This document shows, piece after piece, positions 8,195-15,449 of a DNA stretch of 16,328 nucleotides. Within the stretch, counting starts at the first letter, position 1, and each line of letters opens with the position of its first letter. The position numbers and the translations under genes are program-made. Below the pieces are notes generated by a model that searched no databases, had not been told where the DNA came from, and saw nothing but the letters and a program-made list of their open reading frames with translations. Source of the stretch: Sphingomonadaceae bacterium (GTDB taxonomy: Bacteria; Pseudomonadota; Alphaproteobacteria; Sphingomonadales; Sphingomonadaceae); assembly GCA_004282995.1 (NCBI GenBank), contig SHLU01000027.1, positions 1-16,328 of the forward strand, given 5' to 3'.

Positions 8195-8577
8195 ACGATC
8201 ACGTCGTTCTGGCCGCCAGATTGTTTGCTGCCTTTGAAAGCGGGGATCTCGACGCGGCTCGCGACCTTTGCGCGCCTGGCTTCCGCGGTACGCAGAACGG
8301 CGGGCCCGCGATGGATCTGGAAACGCTGCTCAAATTCTCGGCTGCCGTCAGCGCGGCGGTGGAAGATTTCCGCTACGAAGCGGCGGTGCGCGAGGCGACA
8401 GCAACCGGATTTGTCGAGGAACATGCGGTGCGCGGAACGCTGCCCGATGGCTCGCAACTGGATTTGGCAGTGTGCGTGGTCGGCGATGTCAGAAACGGCA
8501 AGATCTCGGCCTTGCGCGAATATCTCGACAGCGCTCGCGCCGCCGGATTGCTCGAGGCGATCAGGCCTGCAGGCTGA
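8191..8577 (+). CDS. SnoaL/NTF2-like small protein
   Basis: This is a 128-residue protein with the cone-shaped alpha+beta NTF2-like pattern. An N-terminal helix (VVLAARLFAAFESGDLDAARDLCAPGF, here split as about 5-31) precedes an amphipathic helix at 42-58. Then come strands with alternating hydrophobics, including FVEEHAVRGTLPDG (74-87) and LDLAVCVVGDVRNGKISALREY (90-111). The strand pair ending in the G-K-I-x-x-L-R-E-Y pattern is the hallmark of the superfamily. Members include ketosteroid isomerases, polyketide cyclases and ligand-binding proteins with no activity. No specific catalytic residues can be assigned. The ATG overlaps the stop of the Rid gene by four bases, implying coupled synthesis and perhaps a shared task. 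The frame is open upstream of 8191, but that part overlaps the Rid gene out of frame. Confidence 0.85.
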   Translation: MNDHVVLAARLFAAFESGDLDAARDLCAPGFRGTQNGGPAMDLETLLKFSAAVSAAVEDFRYEAAVREATATGFVEEHAVRGTLPDGSQLDLAVCVVGDVRNGKISALREYLDSARAAGLLEAIRPAG

Positions 8578-8601
8578 CCGCAGAGCGCAAATACCTGCCG
8601 G

Positions 8602-9234
8602 TTAGTCGAGCTTGGGCGGGAACCCGGGTTCGGCCTTGGCCATGGCGCGCTGATAGGCGTCGCGTGCACCGATGCGTTGCAGATAGGCCTTGAGATTTGG
8701 CAGGTGGTCGATGCTCATATCGCTGAAGGCGCGGCTGGTGGTCAGCTGGAAGACCATCATGATGTCGGCCGTGGTCAATTGCGATCCGCCGAAATAGTCT
8801 GCTTCGCCCAGTCGCCGTTCGATCTGTGCCCAGGCATTGCTGACACGCTTGGCCAGCGATGGCGGCATCTCTCCGCCCAGCGCGTTGACGGCGATCTGCA
8901 TCATGCCGTTGGTCATGAAGGTCGCATTGGCGAAGTGGAACCAATACAGGTGGTCAGCAAAATCGGGGTGGTCGGGGCCGGGCGCCAGTTCGGTATCGGG
9001 CGCATATTTGCCGATGATATATTCGACGATGGCCCCGCTTTCTCCCAGCAGCGTATCGCCATCCTCGATCAGCGGTGCCACTTCCATCGGGTGCAGCGCC
9101 TTCAGTTCGGGCGGAGCCAGCCGCGTTTCAGGATCGCGGTTGTAGAGATTCAGGTCGTAATCGAGCCCCAGTTCCTCGCACAGCCACACAATGCGTTCGG
9201 ATTGCGAGATTCGCAGGTGATGAATGGTGAGCAT
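8602..9234 (-). CDS. Glutathione S-transferase family protein
   Basis: This is a cytosolic 210-residue two-domain GST. The thioredoxin-fold domain (about 1-77) starts MLTIHHLRISQSERIVWLCE; a serine at 10 or 12 is the likeliest catalytic residue. The pattern EVAPLIEDGDTLLGESGAIVEY (51-72) holds the conserved cis-proline stretch and the E65-S66 pair that contacts the glutamyl part of glutathione. The all-helical domain (about 87-200) contains TTADIMMVFQL, the usual N-capping/hydrophobic staple region. The substrate is unknown. It follows priA on the same strand, its ATG 14 bases from the priA stop, with AGAGGA overlapping that stop. An alternative TTG at 9250-9252 would overlap the priA stop and add six residues. 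It converges with the SnoaL-like gene, separated by 24 bases with no clear terminator. Confidence 0.93.
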   Translation of the reverse strand: MLTIHHLRISQSERIVWLCEELGLDYDLNLYNRDPETRLAPPELKALHPMEVAPLIEDGDTLLGESGAIVEYIIGKYAPDTELAPGPDHPDFADHLYWFHFANATFMTNGMMQIAVNALGGEMPPSLAKRVSNAWAQIERRLGEADYFGGSQLTTADIMMVFQLTTSRAFSDMSIDHLPNLKAYLQRIGARDAYQRAMAKAEPGFPPKLD

Positions 9235-9243
9235 AGGAGGCAG

Positions 9244-9249
9244 TCCTCT
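9244..9249 (-). promoter_or_regulatory. Ribosome binding site of the GST gene, within a small hairpin
   Basis: On the minus strand AGAGGA lies nine bases before the ATG at 9232-9234 and overlaps the priA stop. GAGG can pair with CCTC directly before the start codon around the loop ACTG, covering 9237-9248. Ribosomes finishing priA would keep it open. Confidence 0.5.
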
Positions 9250-11414
9250 CAAACGAAACTGTAGGGATCAATATCGATCGATACGCGCACACCGCGAGGA
9301 AAGTCCAGCGACGCAAGCCAATCGCGGATCGCGTCCTGCACCCGCGCAGAGCGGCGGGCGTTGATCAGCAGGCGATAGCGATAGCGGCCGCGCAGCAATG
9401 CCATCGGCGCCGGCGCCGGGCCAAGTATGGCGATATCGGCAATGCGCGGCTGGGTCTGCCCGATCAGCTGGGCTGCCGCCCGCGCCTCCGCCTCGTCTTC
9501 GGATGAAACAATGATCGCGGCCCAACGGCCGAATGGCGGAGCCCCGGCGTGGCGGCGGGCTTCGGTTTCGGCTTGGTAGAACGCGTCGCGGTCCCCGGCG
9601 GCAAGGGCCTCGATGACAGGAGCTTCGGGGTGGCGGGTCTGGATCAGGACTTCGCCCGGCTTGGAACCACGTCCGGCGCGCCCGGCAACCTGCGCGACTT
9701 GCTGGTAGGTCCTTTCGGCGGCGCGCAGGTCGCCGCCCTCCAGCCCGAGATCGGCATCGATCACGCCAACCAGCGTCAGCTCGGGGAAATGGAAGCCCTT
9801 TGTCACAAGCTGAGTGCCGACAATGACGTCGATTGCGCGTGCTTCCGCCTGCGCGACGAATTCGGTGGCCTTTTCGGGCGTGTTGAGCGTGTCCGAAGTG
9901 ACCACCGCGACGCGCGCTTCGGGCATGATTTCGGCGACCTCGTCGGCAATCCGCTCTACTCCCGGTCCGCAGGCGACGAGGCAATCGGGTTCGCTGCATT
10001 CGGGGCAGGTGTCGGGCGGTTGCTCCTCGTGTCCGCAATGGTGGCAGGCAAGCCGCTGGCTGAACCGATGCTCGACCAGCCAGGCGCTGCAATTGCCGCA
10101 TTGGAAGCGGAAACCGCAATTGCGGCACAATGTCAGAGGAGCATAGCCGCGCCGGTTGAGAAACAGCAGCGATTGTTCGCCCCGCTCGAGACGGACGAAC
10201 AATTCGCGTGCCAGCGACGGTGCCAGCCAGCGGCCACGTTCGGGTTTTTCCTCGGTCAGGTTGATCAGGCGGATAGAGGGCAGTTCGGCGCCCCCATAGC
10301 GGCTTGGCAGGTCGAGCTTCCGGTACACACCGCTTTCGGCCATCTGCAGGCTCTCCAGCGCCGGTGTTGCGCTGGCCAGGATAACCGGATGCTGTTCGAA
10401 ATGTCCGCGCATCACGGCTACGTCGCGGGCGTTGTAGCGGACACCGTCATCCTGCTTGAAGCTGACTTCGTGCGCCTCGTCGACGACGATCAGGCCGAGA
10501 TTGGCATAGGGCAGGAACAGGGCCGAGCGCGCGCCAACGACGACTTGTGCCTCGCCGGTCGAAATCGCCCGCCACGCGCGCCGCCGTTCGGTTGACTTGA
10601 GGCTCGAATGCCAGACGATCGGGGCGGCGCCAAAGCGGTCTTCAAAGCGGCGCAGAAAGGCCTCGGTCAACGCAATTTCGGGCAGCAGGACCAACACCTG
10701 CCGATCCATCCGCAGCGCCGCGGCGACGGGTTCGAAATAGGTTTCGGTCTTGCCGGATCCGGTCACCCCGTCGAGCAGGATCGGCGCGAATTGCCTAGCC
10801 TCGACTGCCGCTACCAGTTCGTCCGCCACCTCTTGCTGGCCGGGCGACAGGATCGGTTCGGCATGATCGGGATATGCACGGGGGTAGGGGCGGTCGATGT
10901 CGACCACTACCGGCTCCAGCACGCCCTGATTGACCAGGCCGCGCAAAACGCCGTCGGAAACACCGGCCATCTCGGCCAGTTCGCGAATCGTCGCCTGTTC
11001 GCCTTCAAGCCGTTCAAGCGCACGTTCGCGCTGGGGGGTCATTCGCTCCGGCATCCCGCCAGAGAGGCGATATTCGGTTGTCGTCGAGGGACCGCGCATT
11101 GCGCCCCCGCTCGCCAGCACCATTCGCGCAACACTGCTCATCGGGGCGCAATAATAGTCCGCGGTCCACTCGATCAGCCGGCGCAATTCGGGCCGCAGCG
11201 GCGGGACCGGAACGAGGTCGCGCAAAGGCCGCAGCTTGGCGTCGGGCACCGATTGGCCCGGCAGGCGTTCTTCCTCCCAGGCAATGCCGAGTATTTCGCG
11301 CGGGCCGAGCGGGGCCACCACCACGCTGCCGGGCCGCACGCTCATGCCTTCGGGCACGCGATAGTCGAGCACTGGCAGGGCAGCGTTGAAAGTAAGGATG
11401 CGCGCGCGGTTCAT
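9249..11414 (-). CDS. priA: Primosomal protein N' (replication restart helicase)
   Basis: PriA is the 3'-to-5' DNA helicase that recognises stalled forks and D-loops and reloads the replicative helicase. The product has 721 residues from the ATG at 11412-11414, typical length. In this numbering the 3'-end-binding domain occupies about 1-100. Walker A GVTGSGKT is at 216-223 and the DEAH box at 312-315. Eight zinc-binding cysteines follow at 430, 433, 439, 442, 457, 460, 470 and 473. Helicase motifs GTQLVTKGFHFP and AGRAGRG lie further on. A GTG at 11448-11450 would add 12 residues (MRTLCYRPYGAG), but the family normally begins at MNRAR, so the ATG is preferred. It is divergent from the DUF4197 gene with 55 bases between starts and is followed by the GST gene. 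Confidence 0.97.
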   Translation of the reverse strand: MNRARILTFNAALPVLDYRVPEGMSVRPGSVVVAPLGPREILGIAWEEERLPGQSVPDAKLRPLRDLVPVPPLRPELRRLIEWTADYYCAPMSSVARMVLASGGAMRGPSTTTEYRLSGGMPERMTPQRERALERLEGEQATIRELAEMAGVSDGVLRGLVNQGVLEPVVVDIDRPYPRAYPDHAEPILSPGQQEVADELVAAVEARQFAPILLDGVTGSGKTETYFEPVAAALRMDRQVLVLLPEIALTEAFLRRFEDRFGAAPIVWHSSLKSTERRRAWRAISTGEAQVVVGARSALFLPYANLGLIVVDEAHEVSFKQDDGVRYNARDVAVMRGHFEQHPVILASATPALESLQMAESGVYRKLDLPSRYGGAELPSIRLINLTEEKPERGRWLAPSLARELFVRLERGEQSLLFLNRRGYAPLTLCRNCGFRFQCGNCSAWLVEHRFSQRLACHHCGHEEQPPDTCPECSEPDCLVACGPGVERIADEVAEIMPEARVAVVTSDTLNTPEKATEFVAQAEARAIDVIVGTQLVTKGFHFPELTLVGVIDADLGLEGGDLRAAERTYQQVAQVAGRAGRGSKPGEVLIQTRHPEAPVIEALAAGDRDAFYQAETEARRHAGAPPFGRWAAIIVSSEDEAEARAAAQLIGQTQPRIADIAILGPAPAPMALLRGRYRYRLLINARRSARVQDAIRDWLASLDFPRGVRVSIDIDPYSFV

Positions 11415-11457
11415 GCCAGCGCCATATGGGCGGTAGCACAGCGTGCGCACAAGGTTT

Positions 11458-11461
11458 GGAG
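11458..11461 (+). promoter_or_regulatory. Ribosome binding site of the DUF4197 gene
   Basis: GGAG is placed eight bases before the ATG at 11470. It supports that start over the upstream in-frame ATG at 11443, which would place nine extra residues before the signal peptide. Confidence 0.65.
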
Positions 11462-11469
11462 ACGATCAA

Positions 11470-12156
11470 ATGACCGGTATTATTTCGCGCCGTTCCATGC
11501 TGGCCGGCACTGCTGCCAGTGGGATGCTGCTGGCCCTGCCGGCCTGCACCACGCTGGGTGGCGGCTTCAGCTTCACCGAGGCCATCCGCCGTATGCTGCT
11601 GCTATCGAGCGAACGCGCCTTTTCGCGGCTGACCGCGCCGGGCGGATACTGGGATGATCAGGTAGGCCAGATCGGGCTGGGTGCAGTGCTGGGTACGCGC
11701 GGAGACGTGTTGTCGCGGATACTGACTTCGCAGTTGTTCAAGGACCGGCTGGAAGACGCCTTTGCCGACTTCGCCATCGACGCCAGCTATCGCGCCGCGC
11801 CGATCGTGTCCGATGCCGTTCGCACGATCGGTATCGCCAATGCGATCGACCTGGTACGCGGCGGGCCGAGAGCTGCCACGACCTTCCTGCGCGGCGAGCT
11901 GGGGTATGCCTTGCTCGACGCAATGGTGCCCGAATTGACCAGCGCTATCCGCGTGGCCGAAGACCCGCTGGTCGGTCAGGCCGTCAGCGCGCTGACTGGT
12001 GTCGATGTCTCCGGGGTTGCGAGCCGGTTTGGGCGCACCATCGACGATGCGATCTGGCGCGAAATGGGCCGCGAGGAAGCCCTGATCCGCGAAGATCCGC
12101 GCAGCACCAACGATTCGCTGCTGATCGGAGTGTTTGGCGCAGGCGGGCGGTTGTAG
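11470..12156 (+). CDS. DUF4197 protein, putative Tat-type lipoprotein
   Basis: This is a 228-residue envelope protein of unknown function. Residues 6-12 read SRRSMLA, which resembles a twin-arginine export motif. A short hydrophobic stretch follows, then LALPAC with C26 as the likely lipidated cysteine, so folded export and membrane anchoring are both suggested. The mature part matches my memory of DUF4197: a helix with SSERAFSRL, a central segment LEDAFADFAIDASYRAAPI, and AIDLVRGGPRAATTFLR with the characteristic R-G-G-x-x-A-A-T pattern. The domain is helical and has no recognisable catalytic residues. It is divergent from priA and followed 81 bases later by fsa. In related genomes the gene tends to sit by priA; I state that from general memory. 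Confidence 0.85.
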   Translation: MTGIISRRSMLAGTAASGMLLALPACTTLGGGFSFTEAIRRMLLLSSERAFSRLTAPGGYWDDQVGQIGLGAVLGTRGDVLSRILTSQLFKDRLEDAFADFAIDASYRAAPIVSDAVRTIGIANAIDLVRGGPRAATTFLRGELGYALLDAMVPELTSAIRVAEDPLVGQAVSALTGVDVSGVASRFGRTIDDAIWREMGREEALIREDPRSTNDSLLIGVFGAGGRL

Positions 12157-12224
12157 GTCTGTCCTCGAGCACAGGGCTAGCGGTGCCTGCCGCGCTTCGG
12201 TAGGGAGGCTTGGAATCACCGATC

Positions 12225-12229
12225 AGGAG
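12225..12229 (+). promoter_or_regulatory. fsa: Ribosome binding site of fsa
   Basis: AGGAG sits eight bases before the ATG at 12238. The 81-base gap upstream (12157-12237) shows no convincing promoter or terminator. Confidence 0.7.
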
Positions 12230-12237
12230 CGTTTCCC

Positions 12238-12891
12238 ATGCAATTTTTCGCCGACACCGCCGAGATCGACGACATCAAGGAACTGGCCGCCACCGGCCTT
12301 CTCGATGGCGTCACCACAAACCCCTCGCTGATCGCCAAGTCAGGTCGCGATTTCATGGAAGTTACGCGCGAGATAGCTGGCCTGGTCGATGGACCGGTCA
12401 GCGCCGAAGTCGTGGCGCTCGACCATGAAACCATGATGAAGGAAGCCGACAAGCTGCGCGCCATCGCCGACAATGTCTGCATCAAGGTGCCGCTGACGAT
12501 CGACGGCCTGAAAACCTGCAAGGCGCTGACGGGTGATGGCACGATGGTCAATGTCACCCTATGCTTTTCCGCCAATCAGGCCTTGCTCGCCGCCAAGGCC
12601 GGGGCCAGCTTCATCTCGCCCTTTGTCGGCCGGCACGATGACAATGGCTTCGACGGCATGGCGCTGATCGAAGACATCCGCCTGATCTATGACAATTACA
12701 ACTTCGCCACCGAAATCCTCGTCGCCAGCGTCCGCCATGTCACCCATGTGCTGGAAGCTGCGCTGATCGGTGCAGATGTGATGACCGCGCCGCCCAAAGT
12801 CATTAAAGCGCTGTTCAACCATGTGCTGACCGACAAGGGAATCGAGGGCTTCCTCAAGGACTGGAAGTCGACCGGCCAGAGCATCCTGTAA
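12238..12891 (+). CDS. fsa: Fructose-6-phosphate aldolase / short transaldolase
   Basis: This is a 217-residue TIM-barrel enzyme of the small transaldolase group (TalC/FSA/MipB). It acts on fructose 6-phosphate and dihydroxyacetone or erythrose-4-phosphate units, most likely as transaldolase in the non-oxidative pentose phosphate pathway. The start MQFFADTAEIDDI and the loop DGVTTNPSLIAKSG (23-36) are diagnostic. The Schiff-base lysine is K83 in CIKVPLT, matching K85 in E. coli FSA. The segments NVTLCFSANQALLAAKAGA and ISPFVGRHDD fit the phosphate-binding half of the barrel. Sequence alone does not separate aldolase from transaldolase activity. cobT starts 24 bases later on the same strand, so co-transcription is likely. 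Confidence 0.95.
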   Translation: MQFFADTAEIDDIKELAATGLLDGVTTNPSLIAKSGRDFMEVTREIAGLVDGPVSAEVVALDHETMMKEADKLRAIADNVCIKVPLTIDGLKTCKALTGDGTMVNVTLCFSANQALLAAKAGASFISPFVGRHDDNGFDGMALIEDIRLIYDNYNFATEILVASVRHVTHVLEAALIGADVMTAPPKVIKALFNHVLTDKGIEGFLKDWKSTGQSIL

Positions 12892-12915
12892 GCGCTTCGG
12901 AAAACGAATACTCCC

Positions 12916-14736
12916 TTGTCCGACGAAACACCCCTCGACGCTTTCAAGCGCGCCTTGACCGGAACGGCGCGGGCGCTCGCGCACGAGCCTGAAATCGAGG
13001 TCGCCTGGAGCGCAGACAGCCCGTCGGCGCAGGGGCGCAATTTTCGCGTGCCCTTGCCGGGCCGCAACCTGCCACCCGAACAGGCCGCCGAGGCGCGCGG
13101 CTTTGCCGACAGTTTCGCGCTCAAGCTGCGCCATCACAATCAGAAGCTGCACGATGCCAATGCGCCAAGCGATCCGGTGGCGCGCGCGGTATACGACGCG
13201 GTCGAGCAGGCCCGCTACGAGGCGATTGGCACCAACCGCTTTGGCGGCATAGCCGAAAACCTCGAGGCCGCGATCGAGCTACGCACTGCCACAGATCCCA
13301 TCGCCCGTGCCAAGACCGAAGGCGAGGTGCCGTTGCAGACCGCACTCGGCCTGATGCTGCGCGAGCAGTTAACCGGCAGGCCGGTGCCAGAACGTGCGCA
13401 GGCCGGTGTCGAACTGGTGCGCGAATATATCGAAAGCCGGACCGGCAGCGATTTCGAGGATCTTGCTGACTCGCTCGACGACCAGAAGGCGTTCCAGTCG
13501 CTTGCGCTCGACATGTTGCGGCACCTGGAACTGACGGATCCGTCTGACGCACCCGACGCCAATGACGACGAAGGCGAGGACGACGAGGGCGGCGAGGACG
13601 AGCAGGACCAGGACGACAGCGAGGACGAGGCTAGCGGCGACCAGCAGCCCAACCCGGCAGAGATGGCCGGCGAGGATGCCGATGGCGAGGCCGACGGCGA
13701 TGCCGAGAGCGAAGCCAGCGACGAGATGAGCGACGGCGAGCTGGGCGATGAGGGCGAGGAAGGCATGATGCCGGTCCGCCCCAATCGTCCGTGGACGGAC
13801 CTGCCTGAAAGCTTCGACTACAACGCCTATACCGACAATTTCGACGAGGAAATCGCCGCCTCCGAACTGTGCGACAGCGAGGAACTGGATCGGCTGCGGG
13901 CCTATCTCGACAGCCAGCTGACCGGCCTTCAAGGCGTCGTTACCCGGCTCGCCAACCGGTTGCAGCGGCGGCTGATGGCGCAGCAGAACCGCAGCTGGGA
14001 TTTCGACCAGGAAGAGGGTCTGCTCGATGCTGCCCGTCTCGCCCGTGTCGTCATCAGCCCAGGCCATTCGCTGAGCTACAAGATCGAGCGCGATACCGAG
14101 TTCAAGGACACGGTCGTCACCCTGCTGATCGACAATTCCGGCTCGATGCGCGGCCGCCCGATCTCGATTGCCGCCATCAGCGCCGACATCATGGCGCGCA
14201 CGCTGGAGCGGTGCGGGGTCAAGACCGAGATCCTCGGCTTTACCACCCGTGCATGGAAGGGTGGGCAATCACGGGAGAAATGGCTCGCCGAAGGCAAGCC
14301 TGCGCAACCCGGTCGCCTCAACGATTTGCGCCACATTCTCTACAAGCAGGCCGACGAGCCCTGGCGCCGCGCGCGCCGCAACCTCGGCCTGATGATGCGC
14401 GAAGGCCTGCTCAAGGAAAACATCGACGGTGAAGCGCTGCTCTGGGCCCACAACCGCCTGATCGCGCGGCCCGAAGATCGCCGCATCCTGATGGTCATTT
14501 CCGACGGCGCGCCGGTCGATGACAGTACGCTCAGCGTCAACAGCGCCGGCTATCTCGAAACGCATTTGCGCAAAGTCATCGACTGGATCGAGAACCAGTC
14601 TCCGGTCCAGCTTGTCGCCGTCGGCATCGGCCACGACGTCACCCGCTATTACAAGCGCGCGGTGACGATTATGGATGTCGAACAATTGGGCGGCACAATC
14701 ATCGAACAACTCGCCGATTTGTTCGAGGTGGAGTGA
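12916..14736 (+). CDS. cobT: Cobaltochelatase subunit CobT, TTG start
   Basis: CobT is the VWA-domain partner of the AAA+ ATPase CobS; together they power CobN to insert cobalt into hydrogenobyrinic acid a,c-diamide in the aerobic cobalamin pathway. The product has 606 residues, normal length. An N-terminal helical domain (about 1-205) is followed by an acidic linker (about 207-285). The C-terminal VWA domain (about 398-606) has the metal-binding MIDAS motif with D406, S408 and S410 in DNSGS, and D530 in ISDGAP. The start is TTG at 12916-12918; the first in-frame ATG is far too late, and upstream GGAAAACGA is only a weak ribosome site. cobS and cobN are not in the window. The protein may serve another AAA+/VWA role if the genome lacks the rest of the pathway. 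Confidence 0.93.
   Translation: MSDETPLDAFKRALTGTARALAHEPEIEVAWSADSPSAQGRNFRVPLPGRNLPPEQAAEARGFADSFALKLRHHNQKLHDANAPSDPVARAVYDAVEQARYEAIGTNRFGGIAENLEAAIELRTATDPIARAKTEGEVPLQTALGLMLREQLTGRPVPERAQAGVELVREYIESRTGSDFEDLADSLDDQKAFQSLALDMLRHLELTDPSDAPDANDDEGEDDEGGEDEQDQDDSEDEASGDQQPNPAEMAGEDADGEADGDAESEASDEMSDGELGDEGEEGMMPVRPNRPWTDLPESFDYNAYTDNFDEEIAASELCDSEELDRLRAYLDSQLTGLQGVVTRLANRLQRRLMAQQNRSWDFDQEEGLLDAARLARVVISPGHSLSYKIERDTEFKDTVVTLLIDNSGSMRGRPISIAAISADIMARTLERCGVKTEILGFTTRAWKGGQSREKWLAEGKPAQPGRLNDLRHILYKQADEPWRRARRNLGLMMREGLLKENIDGEALLWAHNRLIARPEDRRILMVISDGAPVDDSTLSVNSAGYLETHLRKVIDWIENQSPVQLVAVGIGHDVTRYYKRAVTIMDVEQLGGTIIEQLADLFEVE
13534..13770 (+). other. cobT: Acidic low-complexity linker within cobT
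   Basis: About 79 codons are dominated by GAC, GAG, GGC and GCC and encode a run of Asp, Glu, Gly, Ser and Ala with almost no hydrophobic or basic residues. It joins the helical and VWA domains. Such a linker is typical of CobT and is expected to be disordered, so it is not a sign of sequence error or transfer. Confidence 0.85.
14730..14733 (+). promoter_or_regulatory. Ribosome binding site of the nitroreductase gene inside cobT
   Basis: GGAG is formed by the last sense codons of cobT (GTG GAG) and is seven bases from the ATG at 14741. It selects this start over an in-frame ATG at 14675 that lies well inside cobT. Confidence 0.7.
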
Positions 14737-14740
14737 GCGG

Positions 14741-15415
14741 ATGAATGTAACCAATGCCGTTCAAACGCGCCGCTCTGTTCGTGCCTTTCTCGACAAGCCG
14801 GTTGATAGCGAAACGCTTACCCGCATCCTCGAAAAAGCGCAGCGCAGCCCCTCTGGCGGGAACACGCAGCCGTGGCATGGCATCGTCCTGACGGGTGAGC
14901 CGATGCAGCGCCTATTTGATCGCATCGCTGAGGAATTTCCCAAGGGGCGCGCCGCTCATGCGCCGGAATATCATGTCTATCCGCCCGAACTCGATGGTGC
15001 CTATGAACAGCGCCGCCGCGGGGTCGGCGAGGACATGTATAGCGCGCTCGCCATCTCGCGCGAAGACAAGGGGCAGCGGCTCCAGTGGTTCGCCCGCAAT
15101 TTCCAGGCCTTCGGCGCGCCGGTGCTGATGCTGGTCCATACGCCCAAATATATGGGCCCGCCGCAATGGTCCGATATCGGCATGTGGTTGCAGACGATTG
15201 GGCTGCTGGCGCGCGAGGAAGGCCTCGACACCTGTTTCCAGGAAGCCTGGGCTGTCTATTCGCCGCAGATCCGCGAAGTGGTCGATATTCCCGAGGACCA
15301 CGCATTTTTCTGCGGCGTGGCCATCGGTTATCGCGACCCGGACGCTCCGGTAAACCAGTTCGACGTCGCCCGCGCTCCGCTGGAAGAGAGCATCCGCTGG
15401 GACGGGTGGGATTGA
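14741..15415 (+). CDS. Nitroreductase family flavoprotein
   Basis: This is a dimeric FMN-dependent NAD(P)H oxidoreductase of 224 residues. The FMN phosphate-binding start TRRSVRAF (residues 9-16) and the loop SPSGGNTQPW (36-45) are the family hallmarks. The core helix WSDIGMWLQTIGLLAREEGL (143-162) and the strand CGVAIGYRDPDAPVN (191-205) complete the fold. It reduces nitroaromatics or quinones in tests of relatives; the physiological substrate is unknown. A BluB role (flavin cannibalisation to 5,6-dimethylbenzimidazole) was considered because cobT is next door, but nothing diagnostic for BluB was recognised. The ATG at 14741 is four bases after the cobT stop, and GGAG at 14730-14733 lies at the very end of cobT, so translation is coupled. 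Confidence 0.93.
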   Translation: MNVTNAVQTRRSVRAFLDKPVDSETLTRILEKAQRSPSGGNTQPWHGIVLTGEPMQRLFDRIAEEFPKGRAAHAPEYHVYPPELDGAYEQRRRGVGEDMYSALAISREDKGQRLQWFARNFQAFGAPVLMLVHTPKYMGPPQWSDIGMWLQTIGLLAREEGLDTCFQEAWAVYSPQIREVVDIPEDHAFFCGVAIGYRDPDAPVNQFDVARAPLEESIRWDGWD

Positions 15416-15449
15416 CCTTGCCCGCGCGGCCAAGCAAAGCGCCGCCACC

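Noticed and set aside
8565..8574. Palindrome GCCTGCAGGC near the end of the SnoaL-like gene as a terminator
   Set aside because: There is no loop and no following T-run, and it lies inside the coding sequence.
4153..9234. The accessory genes as a defence or toxin-antitoxin system
   Set aside because: No nuclease, ATPase, toxin or phage-related domain is present; each gene belongs to a common metabolic, repair or envelope family.
9549..10595. Open frame of 348 codons antisense to priA, and a second at 10608-11657
   Set aside because: Both lie opposite highly conserved PriA motifs and have compositions typical of antisense translation in high-GC DNA.
12157..12237. Gap between the DUF4197 gene and fsa as a terminator or promoter
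   Set aside because: Only very short inverted repeats and no T-run are present, and no -35/-10 pair is convincing.
13369..14268. Hydrophobic open frame antisense to cobT that looks like a membrane protein
   Set aside because: The Val/Leu/Ala-rich run is the reverse complement of the acidic Asp/Glu linker of CobT.
14741..15415. Nitroreductase as BluB, because it is beside cobT
   Set aside because: General nitroreductase hallmarks are present but no BluB-specific feature was recognised; adjacency alone is not enough.
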